DNA of 64,000 nucleotides. It comes from Bacteroidota bacterium. GTDB taxonomy: Bacteria; Bacteroidota; Bacteroidia; Chitinophagales; Chitinophagaceae. Position 1 is the stretch's first letter; every line of letters starts with the position of its first letter. A program made the translations under genes and the position numbers. A model generated the notes under the pieces. That model saw only the letters and a program-made list of their open reading frames with translations. It was not told where the DNA came from and searched no databases. Of the stretch, positions 1 through 9,444 are shown piece by piece. The DNA is taken from NCBI GenBank assembly GCA_023437225.1, contig JAEZGS010000024.1, forward strand, positions 131,576 through 195,575. The letters are read 5' to 3'.

Positions 1-2461
1 ATGCGTGATTTCTTTTTTGATATACAACGTTGCGTTGCTTGTTCATCACGTCATCGTACTCGAGCAAACGTTTACGGATACCGAAGTTATTTTCCTCTAC
101 TTTTTTCTGTGCACGCTCGATGCTCTTTGTAACCATGCTGTGCTGTATCACTTCGCCTTCTTTATAACCAAAGCGGTCCATAATAGAAGCGATACGTTCA
201 CTACCAAACAAACGCATAAGGTCATCCTCCAGCGACACATAGAACTGTGATGTACCTGGATCTCCCTGCCGACCGGCACGTCCGCGCAACTGGCGGTCAA
301 CGCGTCTACTTTCGTGGCGCTCTGTACCAATGATAGCAAGACCACCAGCTTCTTTCACACCGGGTCCGAGTTTGATATCGGTACCACGACCAGCCATGTT
401 CGTAGCGATGGTTATTGCACCCGGAAGACCGGCTTCTGCAACAACCTGGGCTTCGCGTGCATGTTGTTTTGCGTTCAGTACATTGTGCGGGATCTTCTTG
501 CCATGAAGCATTTTGCTGAGCAATTCACTTACTTCAACAGAAGTAGTACCTACCAGTACTGGACGTCCGGCAGTGCGCAAAGCTTCGATCTCATCGATCA
601 CCGCTTTATATTTCTCCCGCTTGGTTTTATAAACAAGATCCTGCTGATCCTTCCGTATGACATTAACATTGGTAGGTATGGTAACAACATCAAGTTTATA
701 AATGTCCCAGAATTCACCAGCTTCAGTTTCCGCAGTACCGGTCATACCCGCAAGCTTGTGATACATCCTGAAAAAGTTCTGCAATGTGATGGTTGCATAG
801 GTCTGGGTTGCGGCTTCGATCTTCACGTTTTCCTTAGCTTCAATCGCCTGGTGAAGACCATCGCTATATCGACGTCCATCCAATATGCGACCCGTTTGTT
901 CGTCAACGATCTTCACAGCATCTTCCATCACAACGTATTCAACATCTTTATCAAACAACGTGTAAGCTTTCAACAATTGTTGAACTGTATGAATGCGATC
1001 CGCCTTTATGGTGTATTCGCTAAGTATTGCTTCTTTGCGATGTAGCTTTTCTTCCGGTGTGATCTCCGCCCGGTCAACGTCCGATAACGAAATGGAAATA
1101 TCGGGTAATAAGAAGAAGTCCGGATCTTCCCCAGACCGCGTAATCGCTGCAATTCCCCTGTCTGTTAAGTCAACAGAATTATTTTTTTCATCGATGTGGA
1201 AATAGAGTTCCTCATCAACTTTGGGCATTTCTTTTTGCTGATCTGCGAGATAATAATTCTCGGATTTCTGAAGCTTAACCCGCACCCCTGGTTCGCTAAG
1301 GAACTTGATCAGGGCATTGTGTTTGGGCAGACCGCGATATGCGCGCATCAAAGAGAGTCCACCGCTTTTTGGATCATCATCACCTTCAGAAAACTTCTTC
1401 TTCGCATCATTCAGATATTTATTTACTACCTGCTTTTGCATTTCTACAAGTTTCTCAACCCGAGGTTTCAAAAGATGATATTGTTGCTCATCACCTTTGG
1501 GCACAGGTCCGGAGATAATGAGAGGAGTACGCGCATCGTCAATCAATACACTATCCACCTCATCGACCATCGCGAAATGGTGCTTCCGTTGTACCATTTC
1601 ATCCGGATTGTGAACCATGTTATCACGCAGGTAATCGAAACCGAATTCATTGTTTGTTCCATAAGTGATATCTGCCTGGTAAGCTTTTCGGCGCTCTCTT
1701 GTGTTAGGCTGATGCCTGTCGATACAATCAACTTCGAGACCCAGCCATTCGAACAATGTTCCGTTCCATTCAGAGTCACGACGGGCCAGGTAATCGTTCA
1801 CAGTTACGATGTGTACGCCTTCACCAGCCAGCGCATTCAGGTAAGCGGGCAATGTAGACACAAGGGTCTTACCCTCACCCGTTGCCATCTCAGAAATTTT
1901 TCCCTGGTGCAAAACTATACCACCGATAAGCTGTACATCGTAATGTACCATGTTCCAAGTGATCAGGTTTCCACCCGCAGTCCATGAGTTTTGATAGATG
2001 GACTTATCACCTTCAATGCGGATGTAATCTTTCTTGACACTAAGATCGCGGTCAAGGTCAGTAGCCGTTGAAACCAGTTCTGTATTCTCTTTGAAACGAC
2101 GCGCAGTTTCTTTTACAACAGCAAATGCTTCAGGTAAAATTTCCTGCAGAATTTCTTCAATTTTTTTATCGCGACCCTTCTTTAATTCGTCGATCTCTTT
2201 ATAAAGCGTGTCTTTCCGACCCATTTCCGAAAGAGGGATTGATTCACCTTCTTTAGAGAGTTCGATGATTTGATTATCGATATCATTCAAATGAGCTTCG
2301 ATGCGTTTGCGGAACTCAGCCGTTTTCCCCCTCAGCTCATCATTTGACAGAGTCTGGTAAGAGGCAAAATGCTGATTGATCTTATCAACGAGGGGCAGGA
2401 TAACCTTTACATCCTTTTCGGATTTACTTCCCCCAAATATTTTCGAAATGAAACCTAACAT
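1..2461 (-). CDS. secA: SecA preprotein translocase ATPase, 5' part only
   Basis: Motor ATPase that pushes unfolded secretory proteins through SecYEG. The start ATG lies at 2459-2461 and 820 codons are present before the left edge of the window; the reading frame is open to base 2, so the C-terminal end is missing because of the window limit, not a mutation. Visible motifs are the Walker A region MATGEGKT (residues 192-199), the [12 protein letters not shown] motif near residue 300, and the [11 protein letters not shown] and [10 protein letters not shown] motifs of the second helicase half. Between DEAD motif and the preprotein cross-linking region there is a Lys/Glu-rich insert of roughly 100 residues, as usual in Bacteroidota SecA. 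It is transcribed divergently from the LexA-like gene; a TACCTTTG element at 2562-2569 is the likely -7 box. Confidence 0.97.
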   Translation of the reverse strand, partial: MLGFISKIFGGSKSEKDVKVILPLVDKINQHFASYQTLSNDELRGKTAEFRKRIEAHLNDIDNQIIELSKEGESIPLSEMGRKDTLYKEIDELKKGRDKKIEEILQEILPEAFAVVKETARRFKENTELVSTATDLDRDLSVKKDYIRIEGDKSIYQNSWTAGGNLITWNMVHYDVQLIGGIVLHQGKISEMATGEGKTLVSTLPAYLNALAGEGVHIVTVNDYLARRDSEWNGTLFEWLGLEVDCIDRHQPNTRERRKAYQADITYGTNNEFGFDYLRDNMVHNPDEMVQRKHHFAMVDEVDSVLIDDARTPLIISGPVPKGDEQQYHLLKPRVEKLVEMQKQVVNKYLNDAKKKFSEGDDDPKSGGLSLMRAYRGLPKHNALIKFLSEPGVRVKLQKSENYYLADQQKEMPKVDEELYFHIDEKNNSVDLTDRGIAAITRSGEDPDFFLLPDISISLSDVDRAEITPEEKLHRKEAILSEYTIKADRIHTVQQLLKAYTLFDKDVEYVVMEDAVKIVDEQTGRILDGRRYSDGLHQAIEAKENVKIEAATQTYATITLQNFFRMYHKLAGMTGTAETEAGEFWDIYKLDVVTIPTNVNVIRKDQQDLVYKTKREKYKAVIDEIEALRTAGRPVLVGTTSVEVSELLSKMLHGKKIPHNVLNAKQHAREAQVVAEAGLPGAITIATNMAGRGTDIKLGPGVKEAGGLAIIGTERHESRRVDRQLRGRAGRQGDPGTSQFYVSLEDDLMRLFGSERIASIMDRFGYKEGEVIQHSMVTKSIERAQKKVEENNFGIRKRLLEYDDVMNKQRNVVYQKRNHA

Positions 2462-2561
2462 ACCGGGTAATTGATTGCAGTTTTAATGTTTTTTGTCGTG
2501 GCTTGAATCTCCCGAGTCAAATATGGTGCTAGGGGTTAATTATAGCCAGATTGACAGTCGG

Positions 2562-2569
2562 CAAAGGTA
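2562..2569 (-). promoter_or_regulatory. Probable -7 box of the secA promoter
   Basis: Read on the minus strand the bases are TACCTTTG, a perfect match to the Bacteroidota TAnnTTTG element, about 100 bp upstream of the secA start. No TTG is found at the usual 19-21 bp distance, so the -33 element is weak or absent. Confidence 0.5.
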
Positions 2570-2627
2570 TGTTTTCTAAAGGATAGTTGTTGAAGGTCAA
2601 CATTCTGATAACAATTTTTGCAAAACC

Positions 2628-2664
2628 AAAAATATTAGTAATTTCACCCTAAATTTATTAGTTA
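2628..2664 (+). promoter_or_regulatory. Putative LexA-like operator, two TATTAGTWA half-sites
   Basis: TATTAGTAA (2633-2641) and TATTAGTTA (2656-2664) are direct repeats 23 bp apart, about two helical turns, directly before the HTH/S24 gene; the second overlaps its start codon. The first lies in the 17-mer AAAAATATTAGTAATTT (2628-2644), which is present identically before dinB (60574-60590, minus strand). This placement suggests that the protein represses its own gene. Confidence 0.6.
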
Positions 2665-3410
2665 TGTCATTTGCCGGAAAGAACCTTAAGTATCTGAGGA
2701 AGCTGCGTGGATGGACACAGGAGGAGTTTGCGAACAGATTAAATATAAAACGGTCACTGTTGGGAGCTTACGAAGAGGAGCGCGCCGAACCTCGGATCGA
2801 AGTCCTGGAAACTGTGATGGATATCTATAAGCTTTCTCTTGATGAGTTGCTTTTGAAAGAATTAGGCAACGACAATAATAGTTTTTTGGCCAGGCGCCGT
2901 GCACAAAAATTGGCAGGGAGTACCAGTGAGATCCAGTTTGTTCCCATTAAGGCGGCTGCTGGCTACCTGACAGGTTATGCAGATCCAGAGTTCATTGACG
3001 AATTAAATACATTCACACTGCCGATGCTGGCTCCAGGCAATTACCGTGCGTTTGAAATTGTAGGGGATTCAATGTTGCCCACTCCCAGCGGTTCCGTTGT
3101 GGTGGGAGAAAAGGTGGACAGTTTTGAACATGTAAAGTCGAACAATGCGTACATAGTTGTTTCGAAAGGCGAGGGCATTGTATACAAGCGGATCGTCAAA
3201 ACTCCAAAATCGAAGACGAAGATCACCCTTGTTAGTGACAACAGTAATTACCAGCCTTATACCATTAATTCTTCTGATGTTCTGGAAGTCTGGTCGGCCG
3301 CCTACGTAATAAGCAAGGCGAATGCTCAGCCGCGGTGGGATATGAATCAGCTCGCAAGCCTTGTGACCAATCTTCAGGAACAGGTAGCCTCGTTGAAAAG
3401 CAGCAGGTGA
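2664..3410 (+). CDS. LexA-like repressor: XRE HTH plus S24 autopeptidase domain
   Basis: Predicted self-cleaving DNA-binding repressor of 248 residues. Residues 5-60 form an XRE-type helix-turn-helix, unlike the winged helix of classical LexA. Residues 90-215 are an S24 (LexA/UmuD/CI-type) domain: Ser136 in FEIVGDSMLP, Lys175 in GIVYKRI, and an Ala99-Gly100 pair in KAAAGY located 36 residues before the serine, the spacing seen between scissile bond and Ser in LexA. The parts needed for RecA-stimulated autocleavage are therefore all present. A short C-terminal helix (about 225-248) may dimerise. It stands alone between secA and a repeat tract. The half-sites at its own start and before dinB-dnaE point to an SOS-like regulon; this target assignment is inference, the family call is firm. 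Confidence 0.88.
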   Translation: MSFAGKNLKYLRKLRGWTQEEFANRLNIKRSLLGAYEEERAEPRIEVLETVMDIYKLSLDELLLKELGNDNNSFLARRRAQKLAGSTSEIQFVPIKAAAGYLTGYADPEFIDELNTFTLPMLAPGNYRAFEIVGDSMLPTPSGSVVVGEKVDSFEHVKSNNAYIVVSKGEGIVYKRIVKTPKSKTKITLVSDNSNYQPYTINSSDVLEVWSAAYVISKANAQPRWDMNQLASLVTNLQEQVASLKSSR

Positions 3411-3412
3411 TT

Positions 3413-3508
3413 CGGAGAATCGGAGAATCGGAGAATCAGAGGATCAGAGGATCGGAGAATCAGAGAATTGGAGAATCGGTGAATCAGAGAATCAGAGAAT
3501 CGGAGAAT
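3413..3508. repeat. Tandem octamer repeat, 12 units of CRGAGAAT
   Basis: Twelve uninterrupted 8-bp units (mostly CGGAGAAT, CAGAGAAT or CAGAGGAT) start 2 bp after the stop codon of the LexA-like gene. The same octamer family recurs at 18840-18927. Confidence 0.95.
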
Positions 3509-3518
3509 CCGTAATTTT

Positions 3519-3690
3519 TTGATTTCCCATTTTCCATTTCCCATTTCCCATTTCCGTTTTCCCATTTCCCGTATCCGTTTCCCATTTCCCATATCCGTTT
3601 TCCCATTTCCCGTATCCGTTTCCCATTTCCCACTTTCCATTTTCCATTTCAGATATCGGCCGCATTCCGCTTTCCGCATTCCGCTTTCTG
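3519..3690. repeat. TTTCCCA heptamer tract with 41-bp higher-order repeat, then CNTTCCG heptamers
   Basis: From 3519 to about 3650 the plus strand consists almost only of TTTCCCA, TTTCCAT and ATCCGTT words. Within it a 41-bp block (3554-3594) is followed by a near-identical copy to about 3633. At 3663-3690 four heptamers CATTCCG/CTTTCCG follow, the same family as at 18983-18996 and 63931-64000. With the octamers this fills most of the 343-bp gap 3411-3753. Open frames across it only translate the repeats, so I see no gene here. Confidence 0.9.
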
Positions 3691-3753
3691 TTAAAAGCTG
3701 TATCTTCCCATCCCTAACCCTGGAACCCTAAATCGACACGCCGGTTTTTTTGC

Positions 3754-6240
3754 ATGAGAAGATTTTTGATCATTGGCATGGCTATGCTGTTGGCTTTTTC
3801 AGTCTATTCACAACGGAAAGTGGCGTTGGCTGAGCGGGCGCATGTGCCAATGAGAATCGATGGAGTCATCGATGAAATCGCATGGAAATCTGCACCCATA
3901 GCATCAGAATTCATTACCAATACACCCGTATTCGGACAAAAACCTCGCTATCCAACTGAGGTAAGAGTATTATACGATAACTCTGCCATTTATGTTTCCG
4001 CATACATTCATGACGATCCCACAGAGATAAGAAGGCAGTTTACGGCCCGCGACCAGGTAGCACTTGCGGATGTTGACTACTTCTCGGTTTTTTTAGATAC
4101 TTATAACGATGATCAGAATGCGTTCCAGTTCCTGGTTACCTCACGCAATGTTCAAAGCGATGCCCGTGTTTCGCCGAGTAGCAACGGAAGCTATGGCAAT
4201 TACGGCGATATCAGTTGGGATGCCGTGTGGGATAGCAGGGTGAACATCGTTGCAGATGGTTGGATCGTGGAAATGAAGATCCCATATTTCTCACTTCGCT
4301 TTTCCAGGGAAAGCGTCCAGAACTGGGGCATTCAGTTTTTGAGGCATAGTCGCAGATTCAATGAATCTGGGTTTTGGAATCCCGTCGATCCTGCGGTAAA
4401 TGGTTTCGTAAACCAATTTGGCGACCTGCAGGGACTCACCGAGATACGATCGCCTCTACGATTAAGTTTTTCACCTTACCTGAGTGGAGGGTATCGCAGC
4501 AACCCGCATTCCAATGGAAAAAATATTACTGAGACGCTACGAAGCGGAGGTATGGATGTGAAGTACGGTATTAGTGAAAGCTTTACACTTGACGCAACCC
4601 TTATCCCGGATTTCGGCCAGGTGATATCAGACAATGTTGTAAATAACATTTCACCATTCGAAATTCAATTCAAAGAGAACCGGCCTTTCTTCACTGAGGG
4701 TACAGAACTTTTCAACAAAGCAGGTATATTTTATTCCAGACGGATAGGGAGTACTCCCGAAGGGTTTAACAGGGTAGGCGGCATGGTTGACAATGGGCCG
4801 CTGAGTGATTTCGACATCGTTCGAAATCCTTCTGTAACGCCGTTATATAATGCTATCAAATTTTCGGGTAGAACGAGAAACAATCTCGGCATCGGAGTAT
4901 TCAATGCGATCGCGCAGCCCGTTAAAGCTAAGATACGTCATTCGGTTGATGGCAGGGATTCGTTGATTCTCACAGAAGAACTTACCAATTACAATGTTAT
5001 TGTGCTTGATCAGGCCTGGAAAAATCGATCATATCTCACTCTGACGAATACCAATGTTTTAAGAAACGGCCACGCACCCGATGCAAATGTGACGGCTGTC
5101 GACCTTGCACTTTATGACAAGAAGAACCGGTATGGCCTTGCACTAAAGCCCAGGTACAGCAAGATATACAGTCGCGAAGGAAATTATGATGGCTTTGCCA
5201 ATACGATTGAATTTGGAAAAGTGAGTGGGAACTTTCAGTTCAGTATTTCCAATACAATCGAGTCACAAAAATATTCGCCAAACGATCTTGGATTTTTGTT
5301 GTCACCTAATGAGCTGAATAATGAAGCCTCTATAAGCTATAACATATTCGAACCTTCCAAACACTTCATCAATCATAGCTACGAATTGTCGATAGAGAAT
5401 TCCTATTTGTATAAACCATTTCTTTATCAACAAACAGAGATTGTTGCGCGTGGATTTTGGTTGTTTCACAATTTTTGGGATCTGAGTGTGGAACTGGGTG
5501 GCGTGCCTGGTTGGTCCAACGATTTCTGGGAAATGCAAACACCGGAAAATATACTGGAAACACCGCGGCAAAAGCTGCGCCGTTCAGGTTATTTTTTCAT
5601 GTTCCTTTCAGGAAGCAGCGACAGTAGAAAAAAGCTATTTGCTTCCTGGAATGTGGGCGCTGCAGAAGGGCCCTTACCCAACGATCCATTTCACAAACTT
5701 GATTTTTCACTTCGCTACCGGTTCAACGACAGGTTTTCCGTGGAAGCAACGTATTCGAGGCAACATGACCATGGTCAATTTGGATATGCTTTCTTCAGAG
5801 ACAATGGTAAACCCATTCTTGCGCGCAGAAAATATACCGATGTAAGTACAGTAATATCGGGTATATATAACTTCACATCCCGCATGAATCTTACGTTCCG
5901 TGCAAGGCATTTCTGGAACAAGCTTGACAATACTAACTTGTACAACATTCTACCGGATGGCAACTGGACAGAACGATTCGATTTCAAGCCAAGCGATTAT
6001 AATCAGAATTACAACAGCTTTAATATAGATGTTTTTTATACATGGGATTTTCGCCTGGGCAGTCGCATTGTATTAGGGTATAAGAACTGGTTAGGCGATG
6101 ATTTTTCGCGAAGCATACCCATGTTAAACAATCACAGCTATCTCAGGAATGCACGTTCGGTTTTCAATAATCCTCATGGTAATGAAGTAACTCTTCGCCT
6201 GATTTATTTTCTTGACGCGGCACAATGGCGCGGCAGGTAA
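3754..6240 (+). CDS. DUF5916 protein: CBM9-like domain plus outer-membrane beta-barrel
   Basis: Secreted or outer-membrane protein of 828 residues whose substrate is unknown. A signal peptide (about residues 1-19, ending VYSQ) is followed by a carbohydrate-binding family 9-like domain (about 25-220, with IDGVIDEIAWKSA and the ISWDAVWDSR stretch) and then the long DUF5916 region with alternating aromatic and polar strands, typical of a barrel. DUF5916 proteins are widespread in Bacteroidota and sometimes sit near peptidases or TonB systems; no such partner is adjacent. The gene stands between the repeat tract and the convergent pdeM, whose stop codon is only 4 bp away. The family is confident; whether the N-terminal domain binds sugar or another ligand is open. 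Confidence 0.85.
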   Translation: MRRFLIIGMAMLLAFSVYSQRKVALAERAHVPMRIDGVIDEIAWKSAPIASEFITNTPVFGQKPRYPTEVRVLYDNSAIYVSAYIHDDPTEIRRQFTARDQVALADVDYFSVFLDTYNDDQNAFQFLVTSRNVQSDARVSPSSNGSYGNYGDISWDAVWDSRVNIVADGWIVEMKIPYFSLRFSRESVQNWGIQFLRHSRRFNESGFWNPVDPAVNGFVNQFGDLQGLTEIRSPLRLSFSPYLSGGYRSNPHSNGKNITETLRSGGMDVKYGISESFTLDATLIPDFGQVISDNVVNNISPFEIQFKENRPFFTEGTELFNKAGIFYSRRIGSTPEGFNRVGGMVDNGPLSDFDIVRNPSVTPLYNAIKFSGRTRNNLGIGVFNAIAQPVKAKIRHSVDGRDSLILTEELTNYNVIVLDQAWKNRSYLTLTNTNVLRNGHAPDANVTAVDLALYDKKNRYGLALKPRYSKIYSREGNYDGFANTIEFGKVSGNFQFSISNTIESQKYSPNDLGFLLSPNELNNEASISYNIFEPSKHFINHSYELSIENSYLYKPFLYQQTEIVARGFWLFHNFWDLSVELGGVPGWSNDFWEMQTPENILETPRQKLRRSGYFFMFLSGSSDSRKKLFASWNVGAAEGPLPNDPFHKLDFSLRYRFNDRFSVEATYSRQHDHGQFGYAFFRDNGKPILARRKYTDVSTVISGIYNFTSRMNLTFRARHFWNKLDNTNLYNILPDGNWTERFDFKPSDYNQNYNSFNIDVFYTWDFRLGSRIVLGYKNWLGDDFSRSIPMLNNHSYLRNARSVFNNPHGNEVTLRLIYFLDAAQWRGR

Positions 6241-6244
6241 TGCA

Positions 6245-6904
6245 TTAAAATTTCATCTCAAATAAACTTGAATTAACGATGGCGAAGACAGTATCGCCGG
6301 GTTGCGGTGATATCGCCGCTGCACCGGTGAAGCGACTGAATGCAGGCAGTGTGCAGCTTGTGCTTGTAAAGTGGTAACACGGAAAACGCAAAGATTGTTT
6401 TCCCATTCCGTTCAATACTATACCGGGATGTATGTGACCTGAAAAAAGAAAGTCAATCTCCTCCTGAGAATCGCAATCATCGGCATCATGTTGAAAACAA
6501 AAATTGTTGATCGTGTAGGCCCCCTCGTGCAACGTAACGCCTGCATCATGGAACCAACTGGCTTTCAGAATATCATGATTGCCACGTACGAGATGGAATT
6601 CAACAGATGAAAAATCGTCACGCCATCTTTTGAAAAGATCCAGCTCCTTATTTGCATAGCTGTGGATCATATCACCCACCACAATCACCTTCTCAGCCCG
6701 GAAATATTGAATAAGATGTAAAAGCCGCTGCAGGTCTTCCTTATACACCGATTGAGGAACAGCAATGCCCGATTTACGAAAGTGTCCGGTTTTGCCCAGA
6801 TGCAGATCTGAAAGGATCAGCGCTTTTTCATTCTCCCAAAAAATGCTTCTTTCCGAGCTGACACATAAACGCTGATCGCCAATATTAAGAGATTGTAACT
6901 GCAT
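6245..6904 (-). CDS. pdeM: Ligase-associated DNA repair metallophosphoesterase PdeM
   Basis: Calcineurin-like phosphoesterase of about 219 residues, the last gene of the ligase-associated DNA damage response cluster. Metal-binding motifs in order are LSDLHLGK (D and H), VVGDMIHSY (GD), LVRGNHD (GNHD) and FSGHIHPG (GHxH), the complete set for a dinuclear centre. Members of this family act as DNA endonuclease/phosphodiesterases; direct activity here is inferred. The ATG at 6904 is preferred over a GTG two codons upstream. It lies 23 bp after the helicase and is probably in the same transcript. Confidence 0.88.
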   Translation of the reverse strand: MQLQSLNIGDQRLCVSSERSIFWENEKALILSDLHLGKTGHFRKSGIAVPQSVYKEDLQRLLHLIQYFRAEKVIVVGDMIHSYANKELDLFKRWRDDFSSVEFHLVRGNHDILKASWFHDAGVTLHEGAYTINNFCFQHDADDCDSQEEIDFLFSGHIHPGIVLNGMGKQSLRFPCYHFTSTSCTLPAFSRFTGAAAISPQPGDTVFAIVNSSLFEMKF

Positions 6905-6933
6905 ACTCACACACCTTATCAGGAGGCGCGAAA

Positions 6934-9444
6934 TTACTGATTTTGCAGTTGTTTCTGCATTCTTTTGACACGATCCTCAAGTTTTTCGGAAGACAGGTTT
7001 TCCCGCATGGAGTCGACCTTAAGTGGAAAACAAAATGGGGTTAATCGCTCGGGAAAGGTCAACACAATACGTGATTGCTGGATTCGTTCAAGCATCCCAC
7101 GCAGGCGCGCTTCTTCCATCTGTTGCTCCATCACTTCATTGTACGCCTGTCTCAACAACAGATTATCTTTTTCATATTCACTGAATACCTGGAATAGTAA
7201 GGAGGCTGATGACTGCAGATGGCGCGCCTTTTTCTGCTCACCCGGATAGCCCTGGAATACAAGCCCTCCAATAACGGCAACATCGCGAAATTTTCGCTTT
7301 GCCATCTCAGCTGAATTAACGCTTCGCTGAATATCGTTGAACAGATCCTCTGTGCTGAACAACTCATAAACGTTTGTATCATCAACAGGTATTGGTTGAT
7401 CGCTCAGTAATTCCACTCCATAATCATTCATCGCAAAGGAAAATGTTATTGGTGTGATCTTGCTTATTCGATAAGCAAGTATGGCGCCCAAAGCTTCGTG
7501 TACAAGTCGCCCTTCAAAAGGATAAACAAATAGATGGTAGCCGTCCTTTGTTTCAATTTGTTCGATGAGCAATTCATTCTCATTAGGTATATGAGACAAT
7601 TTTTGTTGTAATTCAAACAAAGGCTTGAGAGAGGTTATCTCAACGTCAAATTGTTTTCTGCCTGATTGCAGGCTATCTGTTGCTTCATTGAATTTCTTGC
7701 GAAGCATTTTTCCAAGGTTTGCTGATAAAGGCATGCGACCTCCCTGCCAGCTTGGAACAATCGACTTCTTTGAATTCGATTTCCTAACAATAACGGTCAT
7801 GTCTTTGATCATTACAAACTCAAGGTTTCTTCCCGCAAGCGTAAACACATCGCCCGCTTGCAATCTTGAAATGAACCATTCTTCTATGATGCCCACATAT
7901 CCACCGCTAAGAAACTTTACTTTGAGCATTGGGTCACTCACAATCGTTCCAATATGCAGTCGGTGCCGCATTGCAATACGTCTGCTGTTGATCTTGAATT
8001 TGCCATCAATGATCTCCACTTTTTTATATTCATCGTATTGCTGCAGGGCATTGCCGCCATCAGTGATAAAGTGAAGTATGTCCTGCCACTCTTCAACCTC
8101 TAATTCGCGAAAGCAATGCGTAGATAGAATTTCAGGTAGAATGTCTTCCGGATAAAAGCCATCGGATATCGCAATGGTGCACAAATATTGTATCAACACA
8201 TCGAAGCAAAGAATCATTGGATTACGACTCTCAATAAAGTTCAGATCTTTTGCTTCCTTCAATGCAGCCGCTTCAACCAACTCGAGGGTGTGTGTGGGGA
8301 GGAAATATATTCTGCTCACTTCTCCGGGTTGATGACCACTTCTTCCCGCACGTTGCAGAAACCTTGCTACACCCTTTGGAGATCCAACCTGGATCACTGT
8401 TTCAACGGGTCTGAAATCTACTCCCAGGTCAAGGCTGGCAGTACATACTACAGCTTTTAATGTTCCGCTGTGTAAGGCGTCCTCTACCCACAGGCGCAAG
8501 TCCATATCTATCGAACCATGATGCAATGCTATCTGTCCAGCAAGATCGGGACATGCAGTTAATAAGGTCTGATACCAGGTTTCACTCATCCCTCTTGTAT
8601 TGATGAAGATGAGGGTTGTGCGACTTTGTTGAATAATAGGAATAACACGGTCCACAAGTTTCAATCCGAGGTGTCCCGCCCAGGGATATTTTTCAATTTC
8701 TTCAGGTATGATAGAGATAATGTCTATCGGTTTGTTTACCTGTGCCCGAATGATAAGTTCATTTGCCTGGTCGTGTGTGTTTAACAACGATAGGGGCGAT
8801 AATAAAACATCTTTTGCCTCCTCAAGATTGCCGATCGTTGCACTGATCCCCCACAATTGAATTGGTATCGATTCTTTGAATCTTCTTAATCCGACGATTC
8901 TCGAAATGGCCAATTCCACCTGCACACCCCGCTTACTTCCAAGCAGTTCATGCCACTCATCAACCGCCAGGTAACGAAGGGATTTAAAGACTTCCGGGTA
9001 ATCCCGTTGCCCAAGTAAAAGATGAAGGCTTTCAGGTGTGATGATCAATATTTCAGGCATGCTGCGCTTTTGCCGCTGACGCTCTGCCATATCTGTGTCA
9101 CCGTTTCTAATCCCAACCTTCCATTGAAGGCCTATGCCACTAATGGCTTCTTCCATGGCGCGCCCAATATCTTTTGCGAGAGCACGAAGTGGCGTTACCC
9201 ATAAAAGTTGCAGTCCGTTTTTGGCGCGTCTGTAGTTATCCGGATTTCTGTTGATGAAATCAATAAGCGCCCCCATGAAGACGGAGTATGTTTTTCCAAA
9301 TCCGGTAGGTGCATTTACAAGACCGGATTGTCCCTTGCACATTGCATTCCATGCATCCAATTGAAATTGGAAAGGCTTCTTGCCCTGTGCTGCCATCCAT
9401 GTGTGGATGACTTCAAAACCTATAGTTTGCTCAATTGTATTCAA
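6934..9444 (-). CDS. Ligase-associated DEXH-box helicase (Lhr-like)
   Basis: Superfamily 2 DNA helicase of 836 residues, ligase-associated branch of the Lhr family. Helicase motifs are visible: APTGFGKTYS (Walker A, about residues 40-50), AVDEWHEL (DEWH box), WGISATIGN (motif III) and QRAGRSGHQPG (motif VI). The long C-terminal part carries the Lhr winged-helix and DUF-type regions. The frame opens with TTG at 9444, overlapping the TGA stop of the cytochrome gene (shared bases TTGA). No nearer ATG precedes Met17, and residues before it fit the family, so I take the TTG. Such overlap implies translational coupling to the cytochrome. It presumably unwinds damaged DNA together with the ligase and two nucleases. 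Confidence 0.9.
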   Translation of the reverse strand: MNTIEQTIGFEVIHTWMAAQGKKPFQFQLDAWNAMCKGQSGLVNAPTGFGKTYSVFMGALIDFINRNPDNYRRAKNGLQLLWVTPLRALAKDIGRAMEEAISGIGLQWKVGIRNGDTDMAERQRQKRSMPEILIITPESLHLLLGQRDYPEVFKSLRYLAVDEWHELLGSKRGVQVELAISRIVGLRRFKESIPIQLWGISATIGNLEEAKDVLLSPLSLLNTHDQANELIIRAQVNKPIDIISIIPEEIEKYPWAGHLGLKLVDRVIPIIQQSRTTLIFINTRGMSETWYQTLLTACPDLAGQIALHHGSIDMDLRLWVEDALHSGTLKAVVCTASLDLGVDFRPVETVIQVGSPKGVARFLQRAGRSGHQPGEVSRIYFLPTHTLELVEAAALKEAKDLNFIESRNPMILCFDVLIQYLCTIAISDGFYPEDILPEILSTHCFRELEVEEWQDILHFITDGGNALQQYDEYKKVEIIDGKFKINSRRIAMRHRLHIGTIVSDPMLKVKFLSGGYVGIIEEWFISRLQAGDVFTLAGRNLEFVMIKDMTVIVRKSNSKKSIVPSWQGGRMPLSANLGKMLRKKFNEATDSLQSGRKQFDVEITSLKPLFELQQKLSHIPNENELLIEQIETKDGYHLFVYPFEGRLVHEALGAILAYRISKITPITFSFAMNDYGVELLSDQPIPVDDTNVYELFSTEDLFNDIQRSVNSAEMAKRKFRDVAVIGGLVFQGYPGEQKKARHLQSSASLLFQVFSEYEKDNLLLRQAYNEVMEQQMEEARLRGMLERIQQSRIVLTFPERLTPFCFPLKVDSMRENLSSEKLEDRVKRMQKQLQNQ

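Noticed and set aside
314..1987. Long plus-strand open frames (263 and 243 codons) at the left edge
   Set aside because: They are antisense shadows of secA, whose full set of ATPase motifs is on the minus strand in one uninterrupted frame.
3374..3731. Open frames on both strands over the repeat tract (about 70 to 100 codons)
   Set aside because: The translations are only the repeat words read as repeated peptides, and no start signal or family match is seen; the frames arise because the repeat lacks stops.
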